A program made the translations under genes and the position numbers. This document shows, one piece after another, positions 32,386 through 44,200 of a DNA stretch of 64,000 bases. The notes beneath the pieces were generated by a model. The model had not been told where the DNA came from, searched no databases, and saw nothing but the letters and a program-made list of their open reading frames with translations. Within the stretch, counting starts at the first letter, position 1. Every line of letters starts with the position of its first letter. This DNA comes from Tricholoma matsutake (Eukaryota; Basidiomycota; Agaricomycetes; Agaricales; Tricholomataceae): assembly GCA_026075535.2 (NCBI GenBank), contig AP026546.1, positions 7,502,001 through 7,566,000 of the forward strand, written 5' to 3'.

Positions 32386-32659
32386 TGTTGGAGCAGACTA
32401 TATACGCTGCACAGTGGAAGAGACAACACATTCCTTACAACCTGCCTGGGGTTTACTTAGACTTACAGCTAGGGTTAGCAGAGGTAAGAACACTGTATTC
32501 CTACTATGGTACAGGTTCTCCTTATATACATAATAATAAGGACGTCACATGACTCAGGAATGTGTTTACCGCATGTATGCGCAGTAAGCGCAGTAACATG
32601 CGTATGCTGCATGTATTGCCTCATGTATACAGCATGCATCACTGGGATTAATTTCAACA
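32386..32659 (-). repeat. Copia 5' LTR
   Basis: 274 bp, partner of 27013-27286 at about 97% identity. On the transcribed strand it starts TGTTGAAATTAATCCC and ends CCAACA. Confidence 0.93.
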
Positions 32660-33193
32660 TTAAAAATGGTATAAATTTTCATGTTTTTGAGAAGAGGTGG
32701 GAACCCGGACATCTATATACTGTCCAAACCGGATTTTTACGCTGGTTCGAACACCACTATCTGTTTTCAAATTGGTCCACAGCTGACCAAGTTATGAGGT
32801 ATTTTGTATGCCAGCTCACATCTATCAATATCATTTTGTTTGCACATGACTAGCAAATAGAGATAAATGGTCCCTGCATCTTCCAAATCTATATAAGCTG
32901 CCCCAACATCACCTTGAACCTTGGGCAGTGCCCACTTATAATATAGTTTTAGTACAATTATATACTAATTACTAATATATTAAGTTGGTTTGGTTACCAC
33001 CAGTTAGGACTGAGTTGAGTCAGAACTGACGTGAACCAGTTACTGAACCGCGCCTGACCACTTGTAACCGGTTAGGTGGGGTTCAGTCAGGTTCTGAAGT
33101 GTTTTGAAGCTATGACAAACCAGTCAGAGTTCAGTTATGGCAAATTAGGGCCGAAAACCGAACCTGACCAGACTTTGGAACACTAGAATGAAC

Positions 33194-34114
33194 ACAGCAT
33201 TGTATTTGGCATGTTGCAAATGTGGATGTTGAGGGTCCACTAACATAGAGATATGACTTGACAACCCTCTGGCATGGAACATGCTCTCCCAGCTGTAATA
33301 AATATCCATTAATCATCCATCAACCAAAAGACAGAAATTGCTCATACTTAGATACTGAGCATTATTTGGTCAAGTTCGGCATCTGTGAGATGAGATAGAT
33401 CACTGCATATGCCTGCAGAGTACATGCAGTGAAGAGTGCCATCTGGCTGTGGTTCATTGACATAGAGGTGGACCAGGAGTAGATATGCTACTAAACAATG
33501 CCTGATTGTCCGTGAAGTGCAGTCATAGACCAAGGCAATTTGTTGGAGTGTGGTGCACCCAGTTGCTAGCCGAGCAAGGTCCTCTGGCCAAATATCTATA
33601 GAAGGTTGGCCAGGTGCACCAGAGCTGGATCAGGTTCCAAAGAAAACAGGCAGCAGTGTGTCAGGAGTATCAGATGATCTGACCATTGCAGCGTCAAGGG
33701 GGCTTGCAACATATGCTTGACACTAGTTGTAACAATGTGAGCATCAGTACGGCACATGGACAGGATGTGCTACAATACCAGTTAATAACCAACAAAATGA
33801 ATGAACCCACATAGAAGCACATACAGCACAAATGTCATTTAGAAACTGCAGGCACAAGCACTTCTGCTCATTGCTGGCAGCATCACCAAGTTGGGTCCAT
33901 AAGGCAACATCTACATTGCGACCAAGTTCCTGATATGCAATGTTGAGGTTCTGGATTGCAATGGACATCCAGGTCTATCACAATCCATTCAAGGTTTACA
34001 TGTTTACAGAGTAGTGTGACAAATCAAAGAGAGCCACACAGAGATGTTCAATTGTTGTGTGCATTGAATAATGAATTGCGGCAATAGGACTGTATGAGCA
34101 TTAACAGTACATTG
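33194..34114 (-). pseudogene. Integrase-like gene, N-terminal half, interrupted
   Basis: Minus-strand exonic blocks: WMSIAIQNLNIAYQELGRNV and DVALWTQLGDAASNEQ (33850-33970); an intron (GTATGTGC to TTGTAG, about 33833-33770); HILSMCRTDAHIVTTSVKHM; DIWPEDLARLATG and IALVYDCTSRTIRHCL, helix-turn-helix-like (33490-33600); HLTDAELDQIML (33360-33400); then QLGEHVPCQRVVKSYLYVSG and FATCQIQCCVHS at 33194-33310, where the hAT foldback begins. Across that insertion the frame would go on as VPGPNSLWHMAG, the usual lead into the integrase core at 26400. Several stops are present. The upstream part would lie beyond the gypsy insertion, near 45096-45430. The family is an Agaricomycete integrase-core protein; assignment is by motif order. 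Confidence 0.55.
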
Positions 34115-34119
34115 GCTAT

Positions 34120-34384
34120 TGGAAGCCTGTCCCTTAATGGGGACAGACAACACTAGAGATAGGGAAAGAAAAGGATATAAAAGAGGAACTCATGACTAAT
34201 CACGCAGAATAACAAGACAACAACATGTAATTAGAGGTGATAATACAAAAGCAGGGTAAAATAAGGGAAGCGAGTAGTGGGGGAAAAAGGGAGAAGGCGA
34301 ACAATCTATAGACAGTAGTATATAAGGTTCGGTGCATCAGTGTGTACAAACAAATATCAATGGATGATGTAAGCCAGGCTTACA
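34120..34384 (-). repeat. Gypsy 3' LTR
   Basis: 265 bp, plus-strand ends TGGAAGCCTGTCCC and CCAGGCTTACA. Differs from the partner by about eight substitutions, seven of them transitions, and one 1-nt indel. A TATATAAGG-like box occurs near 34320 on the plus strand. Confidence 0.94.
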
Positions 34385-34397
34385 CCCTCCCACTCTT
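34385..34397 (-). other. Gypsy polypurine tract
   Basis: On the minus strand AAGAGTGGGAGGG directly precedes the TGTAAGCC start of the 3' LTR, as needed to prime second-strand synthesis. Confidence 0.75.
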
Positions 34398-34484
34398 AGA
34401 AAAATGTCTCGGTCAGCGTAGTTAGAAGTCAACCCAACATCAACCAGCAACAACAGGTGCATCAAAAAACCCAGTGGGAAAAAG

Positions 34485-36186
34485 CTACTGTGTTTCCTCT
34501 GCCCTACCAGCCTTCCAGCGGTCGAGCGCTTCACAGTTTTCTAGTTCCCATTGAGGCAGCCAGAGGTCGTCACTTTCGGAGTATCCTGACCATTGAACCA
34601 GGTACTGATATCTGCGTCCTCGCTTTCGCTCATCGATAATCTTCTCGATGTGGTATTCCTCCAGGCCATCATTGGTCATCATAGGGCCAGGTTGTGCAAG
34701 TTCGCGGGAAGGGAAAAGGTCAGCGTCATTTTCAATATGTCTTTCTAATGGTGATGGATGGTAGGTGGGAAACACGTTTGGAGAATTAGGAAGGTGTAGA
34801 GTATACAATGACATCTCCGGGAACGCTTTCATCATGGTGAAAGGCCCATCGTAGCATGGAAAAAATTTTGCCACTCTAGACTTGTCACCAGCTTTAAATT
34901 CTTGACGGTGGTTGAGCATTGCGAGCATCACTTTATCACTGATGAGGTATGAGTCCTCAGGACCTTGTGATTTGTTAGCAAAGAATGACTGCATAATCTT
35001 TGCACCAAGTAAGGCATCTTTAGCTTCTTTGACATCATTCTCAATACGAGAGATTATGTCACAGGCAGCTAAGTCTTCTGAAGTGACTTTGGTAATTGAA
35101 CCTGGGATAAGAGGAGGGATAATCCGCGGGCTGCACCCCATGTGAATCTGGAACCCCGAGAACCTGGTTGATGCATTCACTGAGTTCATCATGTGAAAGC
35201 GAATGAGAGGCAGTGCCCGCACCCATCCTTTTTGATTGCGTTTGACGTGGAATCGAATGCATTGGTTCAATGTCTTATTAGTGCATTCACTAGCACCATC
35301 AGTTTGTGGGTGGTAGGCACTAGACATTTTCAGATGCACTCCAGTGAGTGCATGCAAAGCTTTCCAGAATCTCGACATGAATAACTTATCATGATCAGAG
35401 ATCAGTTCGAGGGGCAAGCCATTTTTGCAATACCATTCATTAAAGAATATTAATGCAAGTTTTGATGCAGTGATATCAGTCCGCATTGGGATTAGGCAAA
35501 TGTCAGAGCCTAATCTATCCATTATCGTTAAAATGCAATCGTGATTCTCATCTTTTGGGAGCGGTCCCACAAAATCCAGGCACACAGAGTCACCGCATTT
35601 TTCAGGAATCAGTAAAGGATGGAGTGGGCCTTTAGATTTGGACATGCTACTTTTGTTTCGTTGGTAGTTAGGACATGCAGGGACATATGCACTTTCCAAA
35701 TCCTGTCGCATGTTAGGCCAATAGTAACAGTTTCGGATGCTAGCATAGGATTTATCTGCTCTGAAATGTCCCAGCGAGTCATGCACAAGTCTGAACAAAT
35801 CTTCATGGAGACTCCCAAACCGAGGGATCACAAGGCGATCTCCTAAGTACCACAAGTTGTTAACTTTATGGATGTCAGGCATGCCGTTGGTTACATTTTC
35901 CAGTTTACGACAGAATTCATCATGTTTGTATCCTTCTTGGACATCGTTCAGGAAGCTTTCATCAGCGGTGATACTCAAGTTAGCATTGCATGAGGTTGGT
36001 TGCTTCAGCCAGCAATCCCAGCATAGGGGGGAGTCAGCAACATCAACGTCCTCCAGCAGTTCATCTGGCATATCAGCGGGAAGGCGTGACAGTGCGTCAG
36101 TGACTGTGTTGTCCTCACCTCGGATGTAGTATATGGTCATGTCAAACTGGGAGAGATGTTCCATCCACTGGGCTTGGCGCCGCAAC
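34485..36186 (-). pseudogene. Gypsy pol, C-terminal part: RNase H end, integrase, chromodomain
   Basis: Open for 566 codons. It starts inside RNase H (RRQAQWMEHLSQFDMTIYYI then EDNTVTDALSRL). The integrase zinc region reads HDSLGHFRADKSYASIRNCY then ACPNYQRNK; the last Cys of the HHCC motif is Tyr, a single G-to-A change that should damage zinc binding. The core keeps its acidic residues in CLDFVGPLP, ISDHDKLFMSRFWK and HPQTDGASE. The C-terminus has a chromodomain (EEYHIEKIIDERK, YLVQWSGYSESDDLWLPQWE), which in chromoviruses guides integration to modified histones. The frame is the same as the upstream gag-pol once the 5089-bp hAT insert and its 8-bp duplication (5097 nt, a multiple of three) are discounted. 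Confidence 0.93.
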
Positions 36187-36541
36187 TAGTGTTTAAAGGT
36201 CTGACTCATCAAACTGGAAAAAGACCAAAACTGGACCGGACCCAACCCAAAAGGACTGGACCATCAGTTGCAGTTCATCAAAATCTCAGGTGCAACTGGT
36301 TGCAGTCCCTTACAATTGAGTAGTTGTCGGAACCGCCAGAAACTGGTTGTAACCGGTGCAGAACCAGTCTTCTTGAATTACATTTTGACTTTCTACAGAC
36401 TTTGTTACCACGTATATATCTTTGCTGCTTGCAGACCCATCGACATTCCATTGAAAAGTTGTAATGAGCCACCAAACATCAGGAACCAAACAAGCCATGA
36501 CTATATAATGGCTGCGCTGGTAACCATGCACCTACTTCAAC

Positions 36542-39500
36542 ATGCCTCCCAAAGCCAGTAAAGGCAAAGCAAAGAAGTCCTCTGCACCTACAAAGAAACC
36601 AGTGATGTGTAATGCTGTCAAGGCGAAGAACACCTGAAAGCAACAGGCTGAAGAGGAAAGTAGCAACAGCGATTCTTCTGATGAACTGCCATCCCCAAAA
36701 AGGAAACCACATAAGTGGAAGAAACAACTTCCAGAAGTGCATGAAGACCATCAGAGCAACACAATCCCTGAAGAGGTCAATGAAGAACCTGATGACGAGG
36801 AAGATGGTGAAGCTGAAGGAGAGGGTAACGAGGTAAGTGACATTGTGTTTGCATAGTTTCTGAGAACTTACATCTGTGCCAGGCTGAGACTGAACAGGAG
36901 AGCGGTCTTGAAGATCATCATCTCATTGAGGCCCCAATCGAGCTATCCATGAAGAAAGAGGAGTTCAGACTCTTAGAGAACTGAGGTAGGAGTAGGAAAG
37001 ACTTGCTAACGATATTTTTGGACATTGTTACAGTTCAGTTTAAGAAGAAGGATGCCATCGAGACTGTGAGGGGCCAGTGGTGCCTTCCATGCAAGTTAGT
37101 ACAATCTATCTCAAAGGAGAATAAAGGCTTACTGGAAACTTGGAACAGAATGAATGAAAAAACTGTGAAGGCGAAAGGTCTGAGGAAAACTTTCTTGACA
37201 GGGAGCAACTCCTCTTGTCGCCAGCACATTTGTCAACACTACGACTTGTACAAACAAAAATGCAATGACAACAACATACCTATGAACTACAGGGCCATCC
37301 CACCACATATCTTGAAGGAAATGGAAGCATTAAAGAAGCCGAAGAAGAAGCAGTCGACATTGGAGGGAGTTGCTATCATGGTCTCATGTCCAATGCAGTT
37401 TACTCAAGAAGGGTTACTAGATGCCATATCGAAGTTCGTCGCATGCGATGACCAGGTCAGTCGTGCTTGGTGCCACATGATCCATTCAGAGTACTAAAAC
37501 AAGCTGTCCATAGTCATTGGCGGTCGCAAGCAAGGCATCATTCAGGAATTGCCTCGTTATCATGAGGCTGAAGACAATTATTCCTGACTTACCCAGTACA
37601 CACACAGTTTCTGACTACATCCATAATCAGTTTATTGCCCAGCTGAAGAAACTTAACACTGAAATTACAGTGAGCAATGAGAAGTTAGCAATGAAATTAC
37701 AACTCACTGACTCAGAATTTGTAGGCTGCACCTGGAAAGATTGCAACCACGAGCGATGGCTGGACTGCTGATAACATGAAAGGATCATTTTTGGGGATGA
37801 CAGCACATTGGATCGAAGTTAAGGATGTGGAATGGAAACTCCAAGCAGAAGTGGTCAGTTTTCAGCCAGTTTCAGGAGAGCATAGTGGTGTGAACTTGGG
37901 AAAGTACTTCATCAGCCTTTGCAATCATGTGGGGATTACGAGTGACAAGAAGTCAAAAGTGAGTAGTAAGGCTGTGCTCGATGAGATTGTTGATAACACA
38001 TGCCTTGCAGCTTCAGACCGTAACACTTGACAATGCTTCAAACAATAATACCAGCTGCGAAACGATTGAACATCAGCATAATCGCCAACTACTAGAGTGG
38101 AGTGCTAATGAGAACCAGCTCCCGCACGTATGAGTTCTTGTTACATATTAGAGATGACAGCTCACGTTCGGGTATCGTCACGGTCTTTCAGATGTCTTGA
38201 ACACATAGTGAACCTCGCTAATGTTGCCATCATGACTCATATCACAAAGATCGCAGCTATCGAGAATGCCAACACTATCTGGGAGTATGATCTGGAGTTA
38301 CCAGGCAACCAAGTGCTGGGAGGATCACTCGATGTAGTTGTGGCTATTCGCACTCTCGCTGTTAAAGTATGTGTTTAACGAACTCAACAATATTGTTAAG
38401 CTGATTGTCTATGTAATTTCTTAGATTCAGTCATCTGGACAATGTATCAAATACTTTCAGAAACTTCAGCTGCAGTGGAAGATCGTTACGCCACTCAAGA
38501 TACCCTTGCATGGCAATACCTGATGGGGATCAGCTCATAAGATGTTAGATGGATCTTATAAATTACGACAGGTGAGTACCACATGCTCAAGATGAGTCTC
38601 CATAGTTATTGACACATCAACAGGCCATTGATCTGTTTGTCACATCTGCTGATCAACTGTACGGCCCCATTACAACTTTGCGTCGCAAGGGACGCATCGT
38701 CAAAAAGATCCCATGGTCAGCCTTCAAGCTTTCTAACAGAGACTGGATGAGGGTGTTGGATGCTAGAAATATCCTTGCAGTACATATTCATATTCTTACT
38801 CTCCTACTACTTGAACTCAAGCTTACTGTTTATAGGACTCAAATCGCATACAGCATCAGTTTTCGGCTGAAAAGCAGCCTACATTGTGGCGTGCGCTGCC
38901 GCTGATTGAAGAACTTCAGACGGCGTGGGAGGCAAAACATGATGATCCAAGATATGTTCTCTATCAGGGTGCTATTCAAGACAGGCTCGACAAACTAAAG
39001 AAATACTATTCCTGCTTCGATCAGAAGCCGGCCTTTATTCTAGCACTCGGTGAGTCTTCTCAGCTTGATTACAAGTAGAAAAATGGTTGCTAACAGTGCT
39101 GAGAGTAGTCCTTCATCCATACTACAAACTTGCTTACATCAAGCTAGCATGGGGTGGTACAGAAGAGCAGGCAGCCGAAAAGGTGGCAGGTAATCAAAAT
39201 GCAAAAAACTGGCAGGATGAAGCGAGAAAGGTTGTAGAAATGGAGGTAATAGTGATTTCATATCAATCTTGGTTTTCATTCACTGACAAATTTCAGATGG
39301 AAAAATACTGGATGAACCGCCCACGATCAATGCCCATCACTACTCCGAGCACTCCAACCAACAACGTGGACGGCGTTACAGCTTCCGCATCCATCGTTTC
39401 TGATTTCGATCAATATCGTCGGACTCTGGTGGCTGTCAAGGAAGATGAAGGATGGCAGGCTGAACTACAGCAGTATCTGAAGGATATGCCTGCCGATGTG

Positions 39501-39920
39501 ACTGCGGAGACCGATATCATACATTGGTGGCAGGTGCATCAATTTAATTCAATTCATTCTATCTCGTATCTAAGATCTCGCATCATGCAGAACAATCACA
39601 GGCTTTATCCCACCCTTGGACATATGGCACTCGACATTCTCCCTATCCCTGCATCTTCCGTTCCTTGCGAGCATCTCTTTTCCGCTGCCAAAGAAATTGC
39701 AGATGATCGTCGTGCGCACTTGGGTCCCAAGAAGTTTGAGGAACTCCAAGTCATGAAATTTGCATGGCGTAACAACATTCCTGATCTTGCCGCTTGGAAT
39801 TCTAGCAATGTTGAGGAGGTGGATGATCTTGAGGAATTTCAAGAGCTGTTAAATTGTGATGACTGGCAGAATAAGTTTGATGGGCTTGAACATGAGCATC
39901 CTTTCACAGAAGACATTTAG
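36542..39920 (+). pseudogene. hAT transposase with BED-like zinc finger and hATC domain
   Basis: Starts MPPKASKGKAKKSSAPTKKP, followed by a Lys-rich and then acidic tail (EEVNEEPDDEEDGEAEGEGN). A TGA at 36635-36637 falls in this region where Arg is likely; a further stop follows near 36984. A BED-like Cys/His region includes RGQWCLPCK and SSCRQHICQHYDLYKQKC (37070-37260). The RNase H-like core includes LQTVTLDNASNNNTS after an intron ending near 38011, and the C-terminal dimerisation (hATC) domain is clear: DIIHWWQVHQ, YPTLGHMALDILPIPASSVP, CEHLFSAAKEIADDRRAHLG, EELQVMKFAWRN. Several GTGAGT/GTAAG to AG introns split the gene. It is probably inactive because of the stops, though the C-terminal 270 codons are clean. 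Confidence 0.85.
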
Positions 39921-41099
39921 AGTTGATGTGGACATTTAGAATTACTACACTTAGAACATACCATGATATTGAGCTCAAGTATAATATAGCTATCTAATTG
40001 ATGTGTCCTCAATTTCGAATTTACAAATGTTATCTACACCAACGACTGGAGAATCTTGGACTGAATTACAACTATGCATATTCAAGTTATCGACATCAAC
40101 AACACAATAAGATACTTAAAGGTATGTACATAGTGCAGAGTACATGGAGAGTCTTGAACCGGAAGATGATCATGTTGCCTGTGAGCGGTATGTGATTACT
40201 TTGTGATTACTACTACTTTAAACTTGACAAACATAATCATTATTATAATTGACCCAGCAACTACTTGTAATTCAACTCCATTCTAACTGCAGCTGGATCC
40301 TGCATATGTACACACCATATGAGTTGTAGCATGGTCTACAACCTCCACTTGGGCCTTTCCAATGCTGCCTCACTTCTGCCACTGTCGGATAAGATTAGAT
40401 AACACTTCAGATGGAGCTGAATATTGGGGTATATATATCAGTAGCATTTTTGAACACCTTTTCTCTTACCCCCACGTCTGCAGGGCAGCGTCGACTTTTG
40501 CCAACATTATTACCTTTGGTTATCATTCATTTACCCACTCGATGTCATCTACTCACTCACCTGCTGTCCTTTCTGTTGTTCATGATTACGTGGCTTCAAC
40601 CTCAGCTGTTCCCTCCCAGTCTGCCAATTTTTCCATTGGATCGGTGGACACTCTGCACTGTGGTGAGCTGTGGGTATATATGTCTGGGAGTTCAGATATG
40701 ATGAGGGCTTCTGTATCATGGTGGCATGTAGTAACGTCTTGCATTTCATGTTTCTGTTCACTGAATGAATCATTTTTAATAGCAACGTCAAACCCAGTAT
40801 CCAACCCTTGCATTGATGACCTTGGATTATGTGCGCACCGATGTTTCTCATCCCACCTATTCCAAGTTATGAGTTGTCATACCTTTCAATTGACTTGCCC
40901 GTAAGTCATTGTCTTCGTGGCCATTGTTTCTCGTTCTGAGTCTACATCTAGTGCTCCCTATTAGTGCTTCGTATTTTACTGGATTTTAGTCTACATGGAT
41001 TAACCTGACTACGTTGTGACTTGCCACTAGTTTTTGTTATGTTACATACATATTTACACCCTAGAAAGTCGGTTTGAACTGACTTACACTGGTTGTAGA
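39921..41099. other. 3' part of the hAT element, no assigned gene
   Basis: A 180-codon frame at 40362-40904 (plus) is open but has no recognisable motif and a skewed Ser/Cys/His composition, so I do not call it a gene. It precedes the motif-dense right terminus from 41100. Confidence 0.4.
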
Positions 41100-41275
41100 C
41101 TGGTTTGGGTTGAACTGGTCCAAACTGGTTGTAGCATGAAGTTGGACTGCAATGGACTGACCCTTTTGGGTCCGGTCCGGTTCAATGTAAGCTGTCGAGG
41201 TTAGAAAACTGGTCCCAGTTCCGGTTTACCAATAAAATGGTGAAAAACCGGACCTGACCAGACCATTAAACACTA

Positions 41276-44200
41276 GCCACGACAAGTCTTTTTGAGTGTC
41301 AAAGTTTTCAAGCGTGCGGTGATCCATGTAGACAATGAATTGGGTGCCAAGCAAATCAGATCACCATTTTTTTAGTGCGCGGATGATAGCAAGCATCTCC
41401 TTTTCGTGTACAGGATAGTTCTTTTGAGCATCCTTTAATTGCATAGAATCGAAAGCCACAGGTCATGCCAATTCCCAAGTTGGGCCCCAGCTTAGCACAG
41501 CACCTGTTCACCAGTCGCTTGCATCACAAGTGATGAAAATTTTGTTGTCACCAGGTTTAGTATGATCAATTACCGTTAGACATTCGTGGCTGACCACAAG
41601 AGCTTTGGTAGCCTCGAACGCCACCTGGTGAGCATCAGTCCAAGTGGGAAACCTTTTCTCACATTCTTTCATGGTTAGAGGTGTCAGGATGCTGGTGTAA
41701 TCCACGAGGTGGGGTAGGAAAGCTGCTATATACTGGACCAGTCCCAGGAAACTGCGAACGTCACTCGCGGTCTTTGGTACTGGCCATTGCAGTATCTTCT
41801 CTACTTTTGATGAGCAGGCTTCAATTCCTTCTTGGGAGATGCGGTAACCAAGGAACATAACTTCTGTCAAGTAAGATTTCGATTTTTTTGAGTTACAGTA
41901 TAGTCACGCTTCACGCAAGGCATCCATGACAAGTTTGACATGCTTGGTGTGTTCTTCCAAGCTGTTCGACCATATAGTGATGTCATCAAGATAGATGTGT
42001 GTGAAGACTCCGAGGAATCATCGTAGGGTGGCTGTCACTCATCTTTGGTGTACCGGTGGCGCATTCCAGAGTCCCTGTGGCATTACCATCCACTTATAGA
42101 GACCCAAAGGGGTAGTTACTGCTGTCAAAGAGACACTACTGGGATCCATTTTAGTGTGGAAGAAACTGTCGGTCATGTCAAGTTTACTCCAGATTTTTCC
42201 ATGACCGGCATCCGCAAGAATGTCATCCACACATGGTAGCAGGTGTGAATCCGTGACGGTGTTGCTATTCAGCTGACGGTAATCATTTACCCATTGTGGT
42301 AGGTCTGTAGTGTCTGCCTTTGGGACTAGGAATGCTGGAGAAGCATGAGCCGACAAGGATGGACAGATACAGCCTGCGTCCAGGTGGCACTGTATCAAGA
42401 TTCCCCAAGCCTCGCGATATTTATGTGGGCAGGAGTAATTCCTAGTAGTGATAGTTTTACCAGCATCTTTCAGCGTAATTTTGCAGAGGATGGAATCCAG
42501 CATTTTATTGACATGCAGAATGGGTTTGAAAACATCACTGTAAGATTCTTTGATCTCTGTGCACAAATTTAGCAGCTGTTCATCAGCAGCGAGCTGTTCA
42601 ACACGTATTCTGATTGTGGTGATGATGTCAATGCTGTTTACATGTTCACACACAGCGTCTATTAGAGGTTTTTGAGTTTTACATACGATTTTAAGTTGTT
42701 CAAAGACTAACTTGCAGTTTAATTTTATGTTCATACATTCTTTGTGAATATCAATTTTTGTTCTGGTAACTAAGCGTTGTGGTACAGGGTGTAGTAAATC
42801 AAAATTGCAACTGCGATCTGTAACTGTTTCATTGCGAGTGTCAATGACAATGTTGTTATGAGCAAGGAACGGTAACCCTAAGATGACTGGTAGACACAAT
42901 TTAGGTGCTACAAGTGCACAAACGGTGCGAGCGGAGTAAAAATTTCTTTGGTCATGCAATTTAAGTTTTACCCAATGGGTGAGAGAGACAGATGTCAAGC
43001 CAGACGTTTCATCAAAAAATGCACCAGAAATGGGAAAAGGACGTGGTAATAAGCAAGTAGGCAAGGCAAGACGAGACATGAGGGATTCTTCAATTAGAAC
43101 TGCAGGGGAGCCATGATCAATTAGCGCAGATACTTCAACCCAAGAGAGAGAAGTAGTATCAAGGCTATCAATAGTGCACTCCCACACAAGGTGTGGCATG
43201 AAGTAAGGGACGCGAGTGCTCACCAAGTCATTAGAGTCGTGAGACAAATCACTGTCCCCACCACCGAGGATAGAGCTATCGTTCGGTGGATACACAGCAG
43301 CTATAGGATACGCCGACATTCCTAAGACGCTTGCCACAGGAAGGGCCGGTGGTGTTGCATTGGGCTGAGCAGGCGTAGACAATACCGCACCCACAGACGT
43401 AGGGACTTCATCACGAGGGATAGGCAAGCTTGGGAGTTTGATACGCTTTCGGGCTTCGTTGACTGCCATCATTGAACACTCGATGTATCTGTCACCGCTC
43501 GGGAAATCACAAGAGTGCCCGTTGGGCATGTAGAAACCTCAACATTTCTTACACCCATTGTAAGTCTCAAGGTATTTCCTCTCACGATCGGTGAGCTTGG
43601 GAGGACGTGAGATGGAGGAAGAGGTTTGCGTCTTTGTGTTGGTCTGTGCTTGAGCAAACAGAGCTCGCCTGGAGCTATCAGAGAGGCCTACTGTAGAGCT
43701 GGAGCATTTCAGGCTCTTTGCAGCCTCTTCAGCATCGCGTTTGCAGGCATTTCGATCTTCGATTAATTTCTGATCAAGTTGAGTCAGGGTGTCGACGAAG
43801 TTTTGTAATTTTGTTTCAGCTCTCAAAACATCGGCAGCTGCTTTTGCAATAGCAGCCGCTGCAACGGTAGCTGCATCTGGGACAACAGGAACAGTGGCGG
43901 CATTGGCTACCACAGCGTCCTCTGTTTCATCATCCAACGATTGGTGATTGTCCTTCCAACGGTCGAAAGATGCAGCGAGTTCGGTAGAGATGTTTGATTC
44001 GATTTGCATATGAAGTTGTAGAGGGGAAAGGTGAAATTGGGAACCCTTAAGTAAAAGATTGTCTCGACAGAGTGCGTCAATGAAATCTGCAAAAAGTGTT
44101 TTGTTTTGTTTGGTAGAGCAAACTTTGCGGGCAAGGTCTTGTTGCCATTGTTTAGGCAACCAATGTGCGTGTATCTTAACCATGAATTCAACGAAAGTTA

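Larger units (their letters stand above)
27013..32659 (-). mobile_element. Ty1/copia retrotransposon, full length, 5.65 kb
   Basis: Two 274-bp LTRs (27013-27286 and 32386-32659), both TG...CA, flanked by a perfect 5-bp duplication TTAAA (27008-27012, 32660-32664). The minus-strand order is gag, protease, integrase, reverse transcriptase, RNase H, which defines the copia order. The LTRs differ at eight sites by eye, all transitions, five of them at CpG. A purine tract abuts the 3' LTR and a primer site abuts the 5' LTR. It landed near the centre of the hAT foldback. Stops and frame changes in the coding region make it non-autonomous now. Confidence 0.95.
26513..33185. mobile_element. Non-autonomous hAT-type foldback element, split by a copia element
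   Basis: Flanked by a perfect 8-bp duplication GAATGAAC (26505-26512 and 33186-33193), the hAT signature. Ends start TAGTGATTTGAAGTC and, in reverse complement, TAGTGTTCCAAAGTC. The next 200 bp of each side are rich in CTGACC, GGTCAG and AACTGG motifs, probable transposase-binding repeats. The inner part is a strong inverted repeat (about 26821-26997 against 32707-32890, sharing CTAGTCATGTGC and GCTGGCATACAAAATACCTC). Without the copia insertion the element would be about 1.03 kb, almost all palindromic. No coding capacity of its own. Confidence 0.85.
36187..41275 (+). mobile_element. hAT transposon, 5.1 kb, inside the gypsy RNase H region
   Basis: Ends start TAGTGTTTAAAGGTCTG and, in reverse complement, TAGTGTTTAATGGTCTG. 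The flanking 8-mers GCCGCAAC (36179-36186) and GCCACGAC (41276-41283) agree at six of eight positions, both differences being transitions, consistent with a decayed 8-bp duplication. AACTGG, ACTGGTT and GGACCGG motifs are dense in both ends. It carries a plus-strand transposase gene. Taking it out with one 8-mer restores the retrotransposon reading frame across the junction, which proves the order of insertion. Confidence 0.92.

Noticed and set aside
40362..40904. 180-codon plus-strand ORF in the hAT element
   Set aside because: No motif, no splice context and skewed composition; could be a passenger gene but there is nothing to support it.
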